From contig NZ_CP027295.1 in the NCBI RefSeq assembly GCF_005490785.1, positions 186,001-250,000 on the forward strand: a DNA stretch of 64,000 nucleotides, in the 5' to 3' direction. This DNA is from Brachybacterium sp. SGAir0954 (GTDB lineage: Bacteria; Actinomycetota; Actinomycetes; Actinomycetales; Dermabacteraceae). Made by a program: the position numbers and the translations under genes. Of the stretch, positions 1 to 8,940 are shown piece after piece (position 1 is the stretch's first letter; each line of letters begins with the position of its first letter). A model generated the notes under the pieces. That model did not search any database. It saw only the letters and a list, made by a program, of their open reading frames with translations, and was not told the origin of the DNA.

Positions 1-38
1 CGGCATGTTCGTACGACGGCGTGAGGACGTGACACCCC

Positions 39-1745
39 GTGGCTTCCACACCACCACCCCGGCCGGGCCTGCCGGGAACCCTCGACCACGCGGCGCCGCT
101 GCGCCGCCGCACCCTCCTGGGCGGCACCGCGCTCGCGGCCGGGCTCCTCGCGAGCGGCTGCAGCCTGCAGATCACCAGCAAGCCCGATCCCACGATCGGT
201 GACGACACCCTGCTGATCGCCGGGGACAAGGGCACGCCCACGTTCACCGCGAACTTCAACCCCTTCAACGCGAACGCCCGCAAGGCCGCCGCGATCGTCT
301 ACGAGCCCCTGATCTGGATCAACCCCCTGGACGGCACGCTCGTGCCGTGGCTCGCCGAGAGCTGGGAGCAGCCGGACCCGCAGAAGATCGTGCTGACGCT
401 GCGCAGCGGCGCCACCTGGCACGACGGCACCCCGCTCACCACCGGGGACGTGGACTACACCTTCCGGATGCTCAAGGAGCACCCCGCCAACGACACCGGC
501 GGCGTCTGGAGCCGCGTCGACACCGTCGAGACGACGGACTCCACCATCGAGATCACGCTGCTCGCCCCGGACTCCCCCGCCCTGCCCGTCATCGGCGCGA
601 TGCTCATCGTCCCCGAGCACATCTGGGCCGACGTCGAGGACCCCTCGACCTGGCGCAACGAGGAGCCCGTCGGCTCCGGCCCGTTCCAGCTCGGCAACTT
701 CACCTCCCTCCAGTACACGCTCGACCGCTACGCGGGCTACTGGCAGGCGGACCAGATCGACGTCGAGCACCTCGTCTACCCCGCCGCGAGCGAGGAGATG
801 GACCTGGTCACGAAGGGCTACGACTGGGCGTACGCCTACATGAGCGACGTCGAGAACACCTGGATGGCCGCGAACCCGCACAACAGGTACTGGTTCCCGC
901 CGGGCGGCATCATCGGCCTCCACCTCAACCACGACGTCGCCCCCTTCGACGACCTCGACGTGCGGCGCGGCCTGTCCCTCGCGCTCGACGGCAAGCAGGT
1001 GGGCGAGGTCGCCGCGGAGGGCTACATGGACGAGGCCAGCCAGTCCGGCCTGCTCCTGCCCAACCAGGAGGACCTCCTGAACCCGGAGATCCCGGACCGC
1101 GGCATCATCGCCCGGGACGCCGACGCCGCGATCGCCGCCTTCGAGAAGGCCGGCTTCCAGCACGACGGCACGACCCTGCGCACGGCCGACGGCGAGCCCT
1201 TCACCTTCGCCATCACGACCGCGAACGGCTACACCGACTGGCTGCGCGCGGCCCAGGAGGTCCAGCGCCAGCTGCGCGGCGTGGGCATCGAGGCGACCAT
1301 CGAGACGCCGCAGCCCGCGGCCTACGAGGCGAACCTGACCAGCGGCGACTTCGCCGTCGCGATGGGCTCCTCCAACGGGTCCGACGCCTTCCAGGGCTAC
1401 TCCAACCTCCTGTGGGGCGAGTACTACGCGCCCGTCGGCGAGGCGAGCCAGAACAACCGGATCCGCTACCGCAACGACGAGGTCGACCAGCTCATCGGCG
1501 ACTACCGCGCGAGCGTCGACGAGGACGAGCAGGCCCGCATCCTGCAGCAGCTCGAGAAGATCTTCTACGACGACCTCCCCGTCATCGCCCTCTACTACGG
1601 CGGCCTCTGGGGCCTGTACAACGACGGCCGCTTCACCGGCTGGCCCAGCGCGGAGGACCCCTACGCGCCCCTGCAGACCTACCAGTCCTCTCCGCTGCGC
1701 GTCCTCACCCGGGTGCGCCGCGTCCGGAACGGAGGCGCCTCATGA
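39..1745 (+). CDS. ABC transporter substrate-binding lipoprotein, family 5 (peptide/oligosaccharide)
   Basis: This is the extracytoplasmic binding component of a Dpp/Opp-type ABC importer, 568 aa, close to the usual family length. The GTG start follows a GAGGA at about 11 nt. The N-terminus has a twin-arginine-like stretch (Arg22-24) and a lipobox LASGC with Cys41, so a Tat- or Sec-exported lipoprotein is expected. The body has family 5 features such as an early EPL and a LAESWE block followed by the TWHDGTPL region. The next permease gene starts inside its stop codon (ATGA). The ligand cannot be read from the sequence; the glycosidase at the end of the operon favours an oligosaccharide over a peptide. 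Confidence 0.9.
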   Translation: MASTPPPRPGLPGTLDHAAPLRRRTLLGGTALAAGLLASGCSLQITSKPDPTIGDDTLLIAGDKGTPTFTANFNPFNANARKAAAIVYEPLIWINPLDGTLVPWLAESWEQPDPQKIVLTLRSGATWHDGTPLTTGDVDYTFRMLKEHPANDTGGVWSRVDTVETTDSTIEITLLAPDSPALPVIGAMLIVPEHIWADVEDPSTWRNEEPVGSGPFQLGNFTSLQYTLDRYAGYWQADQIDVEHLVYPAASEEMDLVTKGYDWAYAYMSDVENTWMAANPHNRYWFPPGGIIGLHLNHDVAPFDDLDVRRGLSLALDGKQVGEVAAEGYMDEASQSGLLLPNQEDLLNPEIPDRGIIARDADAAIAAFEKAGFQHDGTTLRTADGEPFTFAITTANGYTDWLRAAQEVQRQLRGVGIEATIETPQPAAYEANLTSGDFAVAMGSSNGSDAFQGYSNLLWGEYYAPVGEASQNNRIRYRNDEVDQLIGDYRASVDEDEQARILQQLEKIFYDDLPVIALYYGGLWGLYNDGRFTGWPSAEDPYAPLQTYQSSPLRVLTRVRRVRNGGAS

Positions 1746-2722
1746 GGTACATGCTCCAGCGCGCGGGGTGGTTCCTGCTGACCCTCTGGGCGGCGATCAC
1801 CCTAAACTTCCTGCTGCCGCGCATGATGCCCGGCTCCCCGGCGGACGCCGCCCTCGCGAAGCTCGCGCAGAACGGCCCCGTCACCGAACAGACCCGCAAG
1901 GCCGTCGAGGCGCAGCTCGGCGTGCCCGACGGCAACCTGCTCCAGCAGTACCTCGACTACCTCCACCAGGTCGTCACGCTCGACTTCGGCGTCTCCTACG
2001 CCTTCTACCCCGAGCCCGTGACGGGCCTGGTCCTCCAGGCCCTGCCCTACACGCTCATCCTCGTGGGGCTCGTGACGATCGCGGCGTTCGTGATCGGCAC
2101 CCTGCTGGGCGTGCTCGCCGCCTGGAAGCGGGGCACCTGGATGGACGCCCTGCCCGCCGTGGGCGGCAGCTTCCTGGGGACCTTCCCCTACTTCTGGACC
2201 GCCCTGCTGCTGCTGTTCTTCCTCGGCTACGTCGGCCACCTGTTCCCCACCTTCGGCGCCTACTCGGCGACCACGGTCCCCGGGTTCAGCTGGGCGTTCA
2301 TCGAGGACGCGCTCTACCACGCGGCGCTCCCCGCGACGACGATGCTGGTCACCTCCCTCGGCGGCTGGATCATCGGCATGCGCAACGCGATGATCACGAC
2401 CCTCGGCGAGGACCACGTGACCTTCGCGGAGGCCAACGGCATCCCCGGTCGCACCGTCGCCCTGAAGTACGCGGCGCGCAACGCGATCCTCCCGAACCTC
2501 ACGGGCTTCGGCATGGCGCTCGGCGGCGTGGTCGGCGGCTCCGTGCTCGTCGAGCAGGTCTTCGGCTACCCGGGCATCGGCTTCCTGCTGTTCAACGCCG
2601 TCACCGGCCAGGACTACCCGCTGATGCAGGCGATCTTCCTGATGATCACCGTGAGCGTCCTGGTCGCGAACCTGCTCGTGGACATCATGTACGGCATTCT
2701 CGACCCGAGGACGAGGCGATGA
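1742..2722 (+). CDS. ABC transporter permease, DppB/OppB type
   Basis: This 326-aa protein is one of two membrane subunits of the importer. A first transmembrane helix near residues 8-28 is followed by an extracytoplasmic loop and five more hydrophobic segments. The cytoplasmic coupling loop is visible near residues 225-250 (EANGIPGRTVALKYAARNA), the place where the ATPase docks. Its ATG overlaps the stop of the binding-protein gene by 4 bp, and its own stop overlaps the next gene by 4 bp, so translational coupling is likely. Length and topology are ordinary for the DppB family. Confidence 0.93.
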   Translation: MRYMLQRAGWFLLTLWAAITLNFLLPRMMPGSPADAALAKLAQNGPVTEQTRKAVEAQLGVPDGNLLQQYLDYLHQVVTLDFGVSYAFYPEPVTGLVLQALPYTLILVGLVTIAAFVIGTLLGVLAAWKRGTWMDALPAVGGSFLGTFPYFWTALLLLFFLGYVGHLFPTFGAYSATTVPGFSWAFIEDALYHAALPATTMLVTSLGGWIIGMRNAMITTLGEDHVTFAEANGIPGRTVALKYAARNAILPNLTGFGMALGGVVGGSVLVEQVFGYPGIGFLLFNAVTGQDYPLMQAIFLMITVSVLVANLLVDIMYGILDPRTRR

Positions 2723-3603
2723 GCGCGATGAGCACTGCCCTGACCACCACCTTCACCGCCTCGATCCGCACCGTCTGGGGCAACCGCAAGGCACGGATCG
2801 GCCTGATCATCCTCGGGCTGTTCGTCGTGCTCGCGGTGCTCGCCCCGCTCGTCGCGCCCTACGGCCCCGAGGACAACGGCTTCGAGCGCAACCAGGGCGC
2901 CTCCGCCGCGCACTGGCTGGGCACCACCGCCGCCGGCGAGGACGTGCTGAGCCAGCTGATCTTCGGCTCCCGCATCTCCCTGCTCGTGGGCTTCGGCGCC
3001 GGCGGCATCGCCACCGTGATCTCCGTGCTCGTGGGCCTCAGCTGGGGCTACGTGCGCGGTTGGCTCGGCGACGTCATCAACTTCGTCGTCAACATGTTCC
3101 TGGTGATCCCGGGCCTGCCGCTGATGATCGTGGTCGCCACGTACCTCAGCAACGGCGGCATCTCCGTGATCGTCGCGGTCATCGCGATCACCGGCTGGGC
3201 CTGGGGCGCGCGCGTGCTGCGCAGCCAGACCCGGACCCTGCGCGGGCGCGACTTCGTGGAGGCCGCGCGGTTCTCCGGCGAGCGCGCGCCGCGGATCGTC
3301 TTCCGCGAGATCCTGCCGAACATGACCTCGCTCATCGCGGGCGGGTTCTTCGGCTCGGCGACCGCCGCGATCCTCGCCGAGGCGGGCCTGGAGTACCTGG
3401 GTCTCGGCGACTCCACCGTCATCAGCTGGGGGACGATGATCTATTGGGCGCAGAACTCCAACGCGCTCCTCACCGGCCAGTGGGCGCTGCTGTTCGCGCC
3501 CGGCCTGTGCATCGCCCTGCTCGCCACCTCGCTGACCCTCATCAACTTCGGCATCGACGGGATCAGCAATCCCCGTCTGAGGGAAGGGAGCACCGGCCGA
3601 TGA
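2719..3603 (+). CDS. ABC transporter permease, DppC/OppC type
   Basis: This 294-aa protein is the second membrane subunit. It has the family's N-terminal single helix (about residues 26-48), an extracytoplasmic segment containing HWLGTTAAGEDVLSQLIFG, which is the conserved DppC pre-helix block, and five further helices. The coupling loop is the EAARFSGERAPRIVFRE stretch in the C-terminal half. ATGA overlaps join it to both neighbours. An ATG four codons into the gene is an alternative start; the first ATG is chosen because it overlaps the preceding stop. Confidence 0.93.
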   Translation: MSAMSTALTTTFTASIRTVWGNRKARIGLIILGLFVVLAVLAPLVAPYGPEDNGFERNQGASAAHWLGTTAAGEDVLSQLIFGSRISLLVGFGAGGIATVISVLVGLSWGYVRGWLGDVINFVVNMFLVIPGLPLMIVVATYLSNGGISVIVAVIAITGWAWGARVLRSQTRTLRGRDFVEAARFSGERAPRIVFREILPNMTSLIAGGFFGSATAAILAEAGLEYLGLGDSTVISWGTMIYWAQNSNALLTGQWALLFAPGLCIALLATSLTLINFGIDGISNPRLREGSTGR

Positions 3604-5339
3604 GCACCGCCACGCACCGCACCACCCCGTCCACCCCCGGGGCGGAGGAGCCGCTGCTGCGGGTCCAGGACCTCTCCGTCGTCTACGAGCCGGTCGGGGC
3701 TCCCGCCACCCGGGCCGTCCGCGAGGTCTCCTTCGAGGTGGGCCGCGGCGAGTTCGTGGGCCTCGTGGGCGAGTCCGGCTCCGGGAAGTCCACGCTCGGG
3801 TTCGCGCTCACCGCGCTCTCGAAGCCTCCTGCCCGCATCGAGTCCGGCAGCATCCTGTTCGGAGACGTCGACATCGCCTCGATGAGCGCGGAGGAGCTGC
3901 GCACCCAGCGCCAGGGCGGCTTCGCCATGGTGCTGCAGGCGGGCATGAACACGCTCAGCCCCGTGCGCACGATCCGGAAGCACTTCCACGACATCTTCGC
4001 CGCCCACCGGCACGTCGCCCCCGGCGATCGGGACGACCGCGCCGCGGAGCTCGTGGGCCGCGTGTCGCTGGGACCGGAGGTCCTGGACCGCTATCCCTTC
4101 GAGCTCTCCGGCGGCATGCGCCAGCGCGTGACGATCGCGCTCGCGCTCTCCCTCGAGCCGCAGCTGATGGTGTTCGACGAGCCCACCACCGCGCTCGACG
4201 TCCTCGTCCAGCACGCGGTGATGGACACGATCCGCGAGCTGCAGGCGCAGGAGGGCTTCACGGCCATCCTCATCAGCCATGACCTGGGCGTGGTGCTCGA
4301 GTCCGCGCACCGCGTGATGGTGATGCACGACGGCCGGGTCGTCGAGGACGCCCCGAGCGAGGACATCCTGCGCCGCCCGCAGCACGAGTACACCCGCATG
4401 CTGCTGAGCCACTTCGCGGATCCGCGTGCGGAGCACGTCGCGCTCCCCGGCCTCGAGGCCCCGGTCGCCGGGACCGCGACGTCGGCCCCGTCGGCCTCCT
4501 CCTCCCCCGCCGCAGGCGGTGGGCTCGAGCTGCGGGTCCAGGGCGTCAGCAAGTCCTTCGGCGCACCGCGTCGCGGGGCGCAGCCCGTGCTCGCCGTCGA
4601 CGACGTCAGCTTCACCCTCGCCGCCGGCGGGGCGACCGCGCTCGTCGGCCAGTCCGGCAGCGGGAAGTCGACGCTCGCGAAGCTCATCACGGGCGTCGAG
4701 AAGCCCACCGCCGGCACGATCCACGTCGGCGACGCGGAGGTGGGGAGCCTGCGCCGCAAGGAGCTGCGGGACCTGCGCCGGAGCGTGCAGATGGTCTTCC
4801 AGGACCCGTACGCGGCGCTGAACCCGCTCAGCACCGTCGAGTACACGCTCACCCGGGCGCTGACGAACCTCACGGACCTGCGGGGCAACGCCCTGCGGAA
4901 GCGTCTGCACGAGCTGCTCGAGACGGTGGGCCTCACCCCCGCCGCGCAGTTCGCCGCGAAGCTGCCCCACCAGCTCTCCGGCGGGCAGCGGCAGCGCGTG
5001 GTCATCGCACGGGCGCTCGCCGCGGATCCGCAGGTGATCATCGCCGACGAGCCCGTCTCGATGCTCGACGTGTCCCTGCGCGCCGGGGTGCTGGCCCTGC
5101 TGCGCGACCTGCGCGAGCGCACCGGCATGTCCCTGCTCTACATCACGCACGACCTGCTCAGCGCCCGGCTGATCACCGACGACATCCTCGTCCTGCACGA
5201 TGGCCGCGTCGTCGAGTCCGGCCCCACCGCCGAGGTCATGCGGCATCCGCAGGACGAGTACACGATCCGTCTGCTCGACGCGATCCCCGACCCGGCGCGT
5301 GTGCACGGCGCCCGACCCGACCGAGGAGACCTCCCGTGA
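3600..5339 (+). CDS. ABC transporter dual ATPase (DppD-DppF fusion)
   Basis: One 579-aa polypeptide carries both nucleotide-binding domains that power the importer; in many bacteria they are separate DppD and DppF proteins. The first domain has Walker A GESGSGKST near residue 57, the signature LSGGMRQRV near 168 and Walker B VFDEP near 187. The second has GQSGSGKST near 350, LSGGQRQRV near 459 and ADEP near 481. An Ala/Ser/Pro-rich linker (about residues 285-310) joins the halves. The short oligopeptide-binding tail (P.HEYT/P.DEYT) follows each domain. The stop overlaps the glycosidase GTG start. Confidence 0.95.
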   Translation: MSTATHRTTPSTPGAEEPLLRVQDLSVVYEPVGAPATRAVREVSFEVGRGEFVGLVGESGSGKSTLGFALTALSKPPARIESGSILFGDVDIASMSAEELRTQRQGGFAMVLQAGMNTLSPVRTIRKHFHDIFAAHRHVAPGDRDDRAAELVGRVSLGPEVLDRYPFELSGGMRQRVTIALALSLEPQLMVFDEPTTALDVLVQHAVMDTIRELQAQEGFTAILISHDLGVVLESAHRVMVMHDGRVVEDAPSEDILRRPQHEYTRMLLSHFADPRAEHVALPGLEAPVAGTATSAPSASSSPAAGGGLELRVQGVSKSFGAPRRGAQPVLAVDDVSFTLAAGGATALVGQSGSGKSTLAKLITGVEKPTAGTIHVGDAEVGSLRRKELRDLRRSVQMVFQDPYAALNPLSTVEYTLTRALTNLTDLRGNALRKRLHELLETVGLTPAAQFAAKLPHQLSGGQRQRVVIARALAADPQVIIADEPVSMLDVSLRAGVLALLRDLRERTGMSLLYITHDLLSARLITDDILVLHDGRVVESGPTAEVMRHPQDEYTIRLLDAIPDPARVHGARPDRGDLP

Positions 5340-6562
5340 CCACAGCATCCACCGCGACCGCACTGACCTTCCCCGACGGTTTCCTGTGGGGCGCCGCGAC
5401 CGCCGCCCACCAGATCGAGGGCAACAACGTGAACGCGAACTGGTGGGAGATGGAGCACCGCCCCGACTCCCCGGTCGTCGAGCCGAGCGGCGACGCCGCG
5501 GACAGCTACCACCGCTTCGAGGAGGACATCCGGATCCTCGCGGAGCTCGGGCTGAACACCTACCGCTTCAGCTTCGAGTGGGCGCGCATCGAGCCCGAGC
5601 GCGGGTTCGTCTCCCGCGCCGAGCTCGCGCACTACCGGCGCATGATCGAGGCGTGCCTCGCGCACGACGTCGAGCCCGTCGTCACGCTCATGCACTTCAC
5701 GGTGCCGCGCTGGTTCGAGCGGGACGGCTTCTGGCGCGCCGACGACGCCCCCGCGCTCTTCGCCCGCTACACGGAGACCGTGCTGCCGATCCTCGACGGC
5801 GTGCGCTACGTGTGCACGATCAACGAGCCCAACATCGCCGCGATGCTCGCGGGCGGCGAGAAGGCGGAGAACCTCGTCGCCCACGGCCTGCCCGCCCCGG
5901 ACCTGCAGGTCGCCGATCAGCTCCTCGCCGCGCACCGCGCGTCCCGGGCCGTGCTCGCGCGCCGGCCCGAGATCCTCTCCGGCTGGACGGTCGCCACCCA
6001 GGCCTTCCACGCGACCGGCGAGCCGGGCAGCGAGGAGATGCTCCAGGAGTACGGCTACCCGCGGGACTTCTGGTACCTCGAGAACGCGCGGGGCGACGAC
6101 TTCCTCGGCGTCCAGGCGTACACCCGCACCTTCATCGGGCCCGGGGGCCCGCTGCCCGTCGAGGAGGGCGTGGAGACCACGCTGACCGGCTGGGAGTTCT
6201 TCCCCGAGGCCGCGGAGCTCGGGCTGCGCAGCGCCTGGGAGCTCAGCGGCCACGTGCCGCTCATGGTCACCGAGAACGGCATCGCCACCGGGGACGACAC
6301 CCGCCGCCGCGACTACGTCCAGGGCTCCCTCGAGGGCATCCACCGCGCGATCGCCGACGGCATCGACGTGCGCGGCTTCCAGTACTGGTCGCTGCTGGAC
6401 AACTACGAGTGGGCGAGCGGCTACCGGCCCACCTTCGGGCTCGTCAGCTGGGACCCCGAGACCTTCGAACGGACGGTGAAGCCGAGCGCCCGCTGGTACG
6501 GCGGCATCGCCCGCGACAACGCGCTCCCCCTCGAGGGCGGAGGCGGCCCCACAGCCCGCTGA
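5336..6562 (+). CDS. Glycoside hydrolase family 1 (beta-glucosidase-like)
   Basis: This 408-aa retaining glycosidase has the GH1 N-terminal block FPDGFLWGAATAAHQIEG, the acid/base glutamate in TINEPN (Glu164) and the nucleophile in VTENG (Glu313). It is shorter than the 440-480 aa usual for the family, mostly in the loops between the two catalytic residues. There is no signal peptide, so it should act on imported oligosaccharide in the cytosol. The GTG start overlaps the ATPase stop (GTGA), placing it last in the importer operon. The substrate is not decidable; a beta-linked disaccharide or short oligosaccharide is the natural guess. Confidence 0.92.
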   Translation: MTTASTATALTFPDGFLWGAATAAHQIEGNNVNANWWEMEHRPDSPVVEPSGDAADSYHRFEEDIRILAELGLNTYRFSFEWARIEPERGFVSRAELAHYRRMIEACLAHDVEPVVTLMHFTVPRWFERDGFWRADDAPALFARYTETVLPILDGVRYVCTINEPNIAAMLAGGEKAENLVAHGLPAPDLQVADQLLAAHRASRAVLARRPEILSGWTVATQAFHATGEPGSEEMLQEYGYPRDFWYLENARGDDFLGVQAYTRTFIGPGGPLPVEEGVETTLTGWEFFPEAAELGLRSAWELSGHVPLMVTENGIATGDDTRRRDYVQGSLEGIHRAIADGIDVRGFQYWSLLDNYEWASGYRPTFGLVSWDPETFERTVKPSARWYGGIARDNALPLEGGGGPTAR

Positions 6563-6574
6563 TCCCCTGATTGC

Positions 6575-6580
6575 TACAGT
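6575..6580 (+). promoter_or_regulatory. Putative -10 element of a leaderless transcript
   Basis: TACAGT ends 6 nt before the GTG start at 6587, and there is no Shine-Dalgarno sequence in the short gap. This TANNNT-to-start spacing is typical of leaderless mRNAs in actinobacteria. It suggests that the cassette 6587-10104 has its own promoter. Confidence 0.5.
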
Positions 6581-6586
6581 GCGAGC

Positions 6587-7624
6587 GTGATCAAGACCCC
6601 GGTGAGCCGCCGCCGCGGCCTGCCCTGGGCCGTCCCCGTCCTCGCCTGCCTGGTCGTCATCGCGCTCGCGCTGGTGTTCGCGGTCGTCCGCACCAACCCG
6701 CCGGAGCGATCGCAGCCCCTGCAGATCTCCACCTCCGAGTGGCTGCCCTACATCTCCCCGGACCTCCCCGACTCCGGTCCGGTCGCCCAGCTCCTCACCG
6801 AGGTGTTCGGCCGCGCCGGGTACACGCCCGAGTTCGTCTACAGCAACTGGCCGACCGCCGAGAAGGAGGTCACCAGCGGTGCGACGATCGGCATGGCCCC
6901 CGTCGTCGTCTCCGAATCCCGGGCCTCGTTCGCCCTGTACAGCGACCCGCTCCTGGAGTTCCGCTACACCTTGATCGGGAAGAAGGGGGAGGCCCTGGAC
7001 TCGCTGTCGCATCGCAGCGACCTGACAGGGGTGAAGGTCGCGCGCATCGCGGGCTACCAGTACTGGGAACAGCTCGAGGACTCCGGCGCCACGTTCACCG
7101 ACTACCCCTCCTCCCTCGCGGCGTTCACGGCCCTCAAGGACGGCGAGGTCGACGTCGTCGCCGAGGGATCCGTCGCCGGCCAGGCAGTGCTCGAGAGCGC
7201 CGAGTTCGCCGACGACGCCTCGCTCTACGGCGAGGTGCAGCCCGCCAGCGACCTCACCTCCTCGACCCAGGGCCTGCACCTCCTGATGAAGGACACGCCA
7301 GAGGGCCGCGAGACCCAGCAGGAGTTCAACGCCGCTCTGGCCGAGCTGCGCGGGACAGCCGACTACGAGGAGCTCGTGGCCTCCCTCGAGGACACCTCGC
7401 AGCAGGTGATCCTCACCGGCGCGAGCGGCGGCGCCGTGGACCTGTTCGACGACAAGGGTGCGGCCGTCGGCTCCACTCCCTCCGGGACCACCGGCTCCGT
7501 GCTCGGCTGGCCCGAAGGATCCCCGGACCGGGAGACGCTCGTCGAGGTCAAGATCCTCGATGGCCCGTACCGGGGGCGCCTGCTCTCCGCTCGCCTCGAC
7601 GACATGGAGATCGACCATGCATGA
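6587..7624 (+). CDS. Membrane-anchored periplasmic-binding-like protein (SBP family 3 fold)
   Basis: This 345-aa protein has a basic N-terminus and one hydrophobic segment at about residues 13-34 without a lipobox, so it should stay anchored with the domain outside. Residues about 45-265 resemble amino-acid-type binding proteins and their sensor relatives (ISTSEWLPYISP near the start, then a two-lobed alpha/beta pattern). The last 80 residues form an extra small domain not expected in a transport binding protein. No ABC permease or ATPase is adjacent. It overlaps the next gene by 8 bp. A sensory role rather than transport is my inference; no specific family member is recognised. Confidence 0.7.
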   Translation: MIKTPVSRRRGLPWAVPVLACLVVIALALVFAVVRTNPPERSQPLQISTSEWLPYISPDLPDSGPVAQLLTEVFGRAGYTPEFVYSNWPTAEKEVTSGATIGMAPVVVSESRASFALYSDPLLEFRYTLIGKKGEALDSLSHRSDLTGVKVARIAGYQYWEQLEDSGATFTDYPSSLAAFTALKDGEVDVVAEGSVAGQAVLESAEFADDASLYGEVQPASDLTSSTQGLHLLMKDTPEGRETQQEFNAALAELRGTADYEELVASLEDTSQQVILTGASGGAVDLFDDKGAAVGSTPSGTTGSVLGWPEGSPDRETLVEVKILDGPYRGRLLSARLDDMEIDHA

Positions 7625-8921
7625 GTTCCGCTGGATGGCTCCGATCCGGGTGGGCTTCACCTCGTCCCCGGGCATCCTGGATCGCGAGCCCGCCCGCTAT
7701 CGCACGTTCTGGGATCGCGTCGCCGATCGCGCCTCGGATCGCCCGTGGAGCTTCCCCCGGGCATCCTCGACGGACGACCTTGCACGCATCGGGTGGTCGA
7801 AGGCAGCGGCCGACGTCCTCCACCGCCCGCTCGAGGTCGTCACCGGGACGCTCACCGCGGCCGACGTCCCCGCCTTCCCCGACCTCGAGGTCGCCGAGCT
7901 GGGCTGGACGCTCTACGACCACGGCGTGCTGCTCGTCGAGGGACGGCTCGAGGTGGCGGCCACCGCGACGGCCGAGCACTGGGACGATGCCGAGCACTGG
8001 GAACAGGCCGTCCAGGACGCCGGCCGCGACCTCACCCGTCTCTGCGCCGAGCTGGAGTACGCGGCGCTCGAGAGCATCCTCGCCGCGGTCCCGGATCATG
8101 CCGACCTCCTCATGCTCGAGCAGGTCCCGGTCGGTGAGCCGCTGTGGGTCACCCGATCACTCGCCCTGGACCCGGCGGATCCGAGCAGCCACGATCTCGC
8201 CCGTCGCTGGGTCTCGGAGATCGATAGCTTCCACCGCGAGGCGATCGAGGAGGTGATCAGCGGGGAGCGCCCGCTGCTCGCCCGCTGGCTCAACCACGTC
8301 TACCGGCCCGATCGCGGAGCAGAGGTCGAGCTCAGCTGGAACGCGCTGAAGAAGGCACAGTTCTGCTGGTCGGCGATGCACTGGATCGACCAGACCCTGC
8401 GCGAGATCCTCGCGTGGTCCATGGCGGACCACAAGGACATCTCCGTGGGGAGCCTCCGGACGGCGCTGCAGGCCGCGATGAATCAGGCGCAGGAGCAGCT
8501 GATGCTCATGACGGACATCCGCCAGCAGGTCAGCCGCCAGACCCATGCGGAGATGCAGCGCTTCCTCGGCGGCTGGGACTACACGGAGCTCCTGGAGACC
8601 CCGGTGCGCGAGAAGGTCGACATCTGCCAGCAGCGGCTCGAGGTGCTCGCGGAGGAGCGTGCCGCCCGCTCCTCGATCTTCACCGACATCATCCTCATGA
8701 GCATCGGCGTGACCTCGGTGCTGGCCACCGCCATCGCCCTCGTGCAGTTCGGCCGTGACGCCGGCCAGGATCCGTCCCAGTCGGTGTTCGACCTCGGCAG
8801 CGGATCGATCACCTCCTGGGTGTCCTCGCAGTCGATGGACGCGATCCTCATCGTGAGTCTTCTGCTCTCGATCGTGCTCGTCGTGGTGTTCATCTGGAAG
8901 CGACGGCAGAGCATCTCGTGA
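7617..8921 (+). CDS. Unrecognised protein with two C-terminal membrane helices (CorA/DUF155-like topology)
   Basis: I do not recognise this 434-aa protein. It has a long soluble N-terminal part rich in Asp, Glu and Trp, long helices over about residues 215-355, then two transmembrane segments at about 356-378 and 407-428, and a short basic tail. This order (alpha/beta domain, long helices, two C-terminal membrane spans) recalls CorA-type channels and DUF155 proteins, but the CorA GMN motif between the helices is absent. The ATG overlaps the preceding gene by 8 bp (ATGCATGA), so the two are translationally coupled. Function unknown. Confidence 0.65.
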   Translation: MHEFRWMAPIRVGFTSSPGILDREPARYRTFWDRVADRASDRPWSFPRASSTDDLARIGWSKAAADVLHRPLEVVTGTLTAADVPAFPDLEVAELGWTLYDHGVLLVEGRLEVAATATAEHWDDAEHWEQAVQDAGRDLTRLCAELEYAALESILAAVPDHADLLMLEQVPVGEPLWVTRSLALDPADPSSHDLARRWVSEIDSFHREAIEEVISGERPLLARWLNHVYRPDRGAEVELSWNALKKAQFCWSAMHWIDQTLREILAWSMADHKDISVGSLRTALQAAMNQAQEQLMLMTDIRQQVSRQTHAEMQRFLGGWDYTELLETPVREKVDICQQRLEVLAEERAARSSIFTDIILMSIGVTSVLATAIALVQFGRDAGQDPSQSVFDLGSGSITSWVSSQSMDAILIVSLLLSIVLVVVFIWKRRQSIS

Positions 8922-8940
8922 TCGGTCGCGAGGGCCCGCC

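Noticed and set aside
5138-7675. An 845-codon minus-strand open frame
   Set aside because: It runs opposite the glycosidase and the anchored binding-like gene, both of which have clear family motifs; the antisense product has none.
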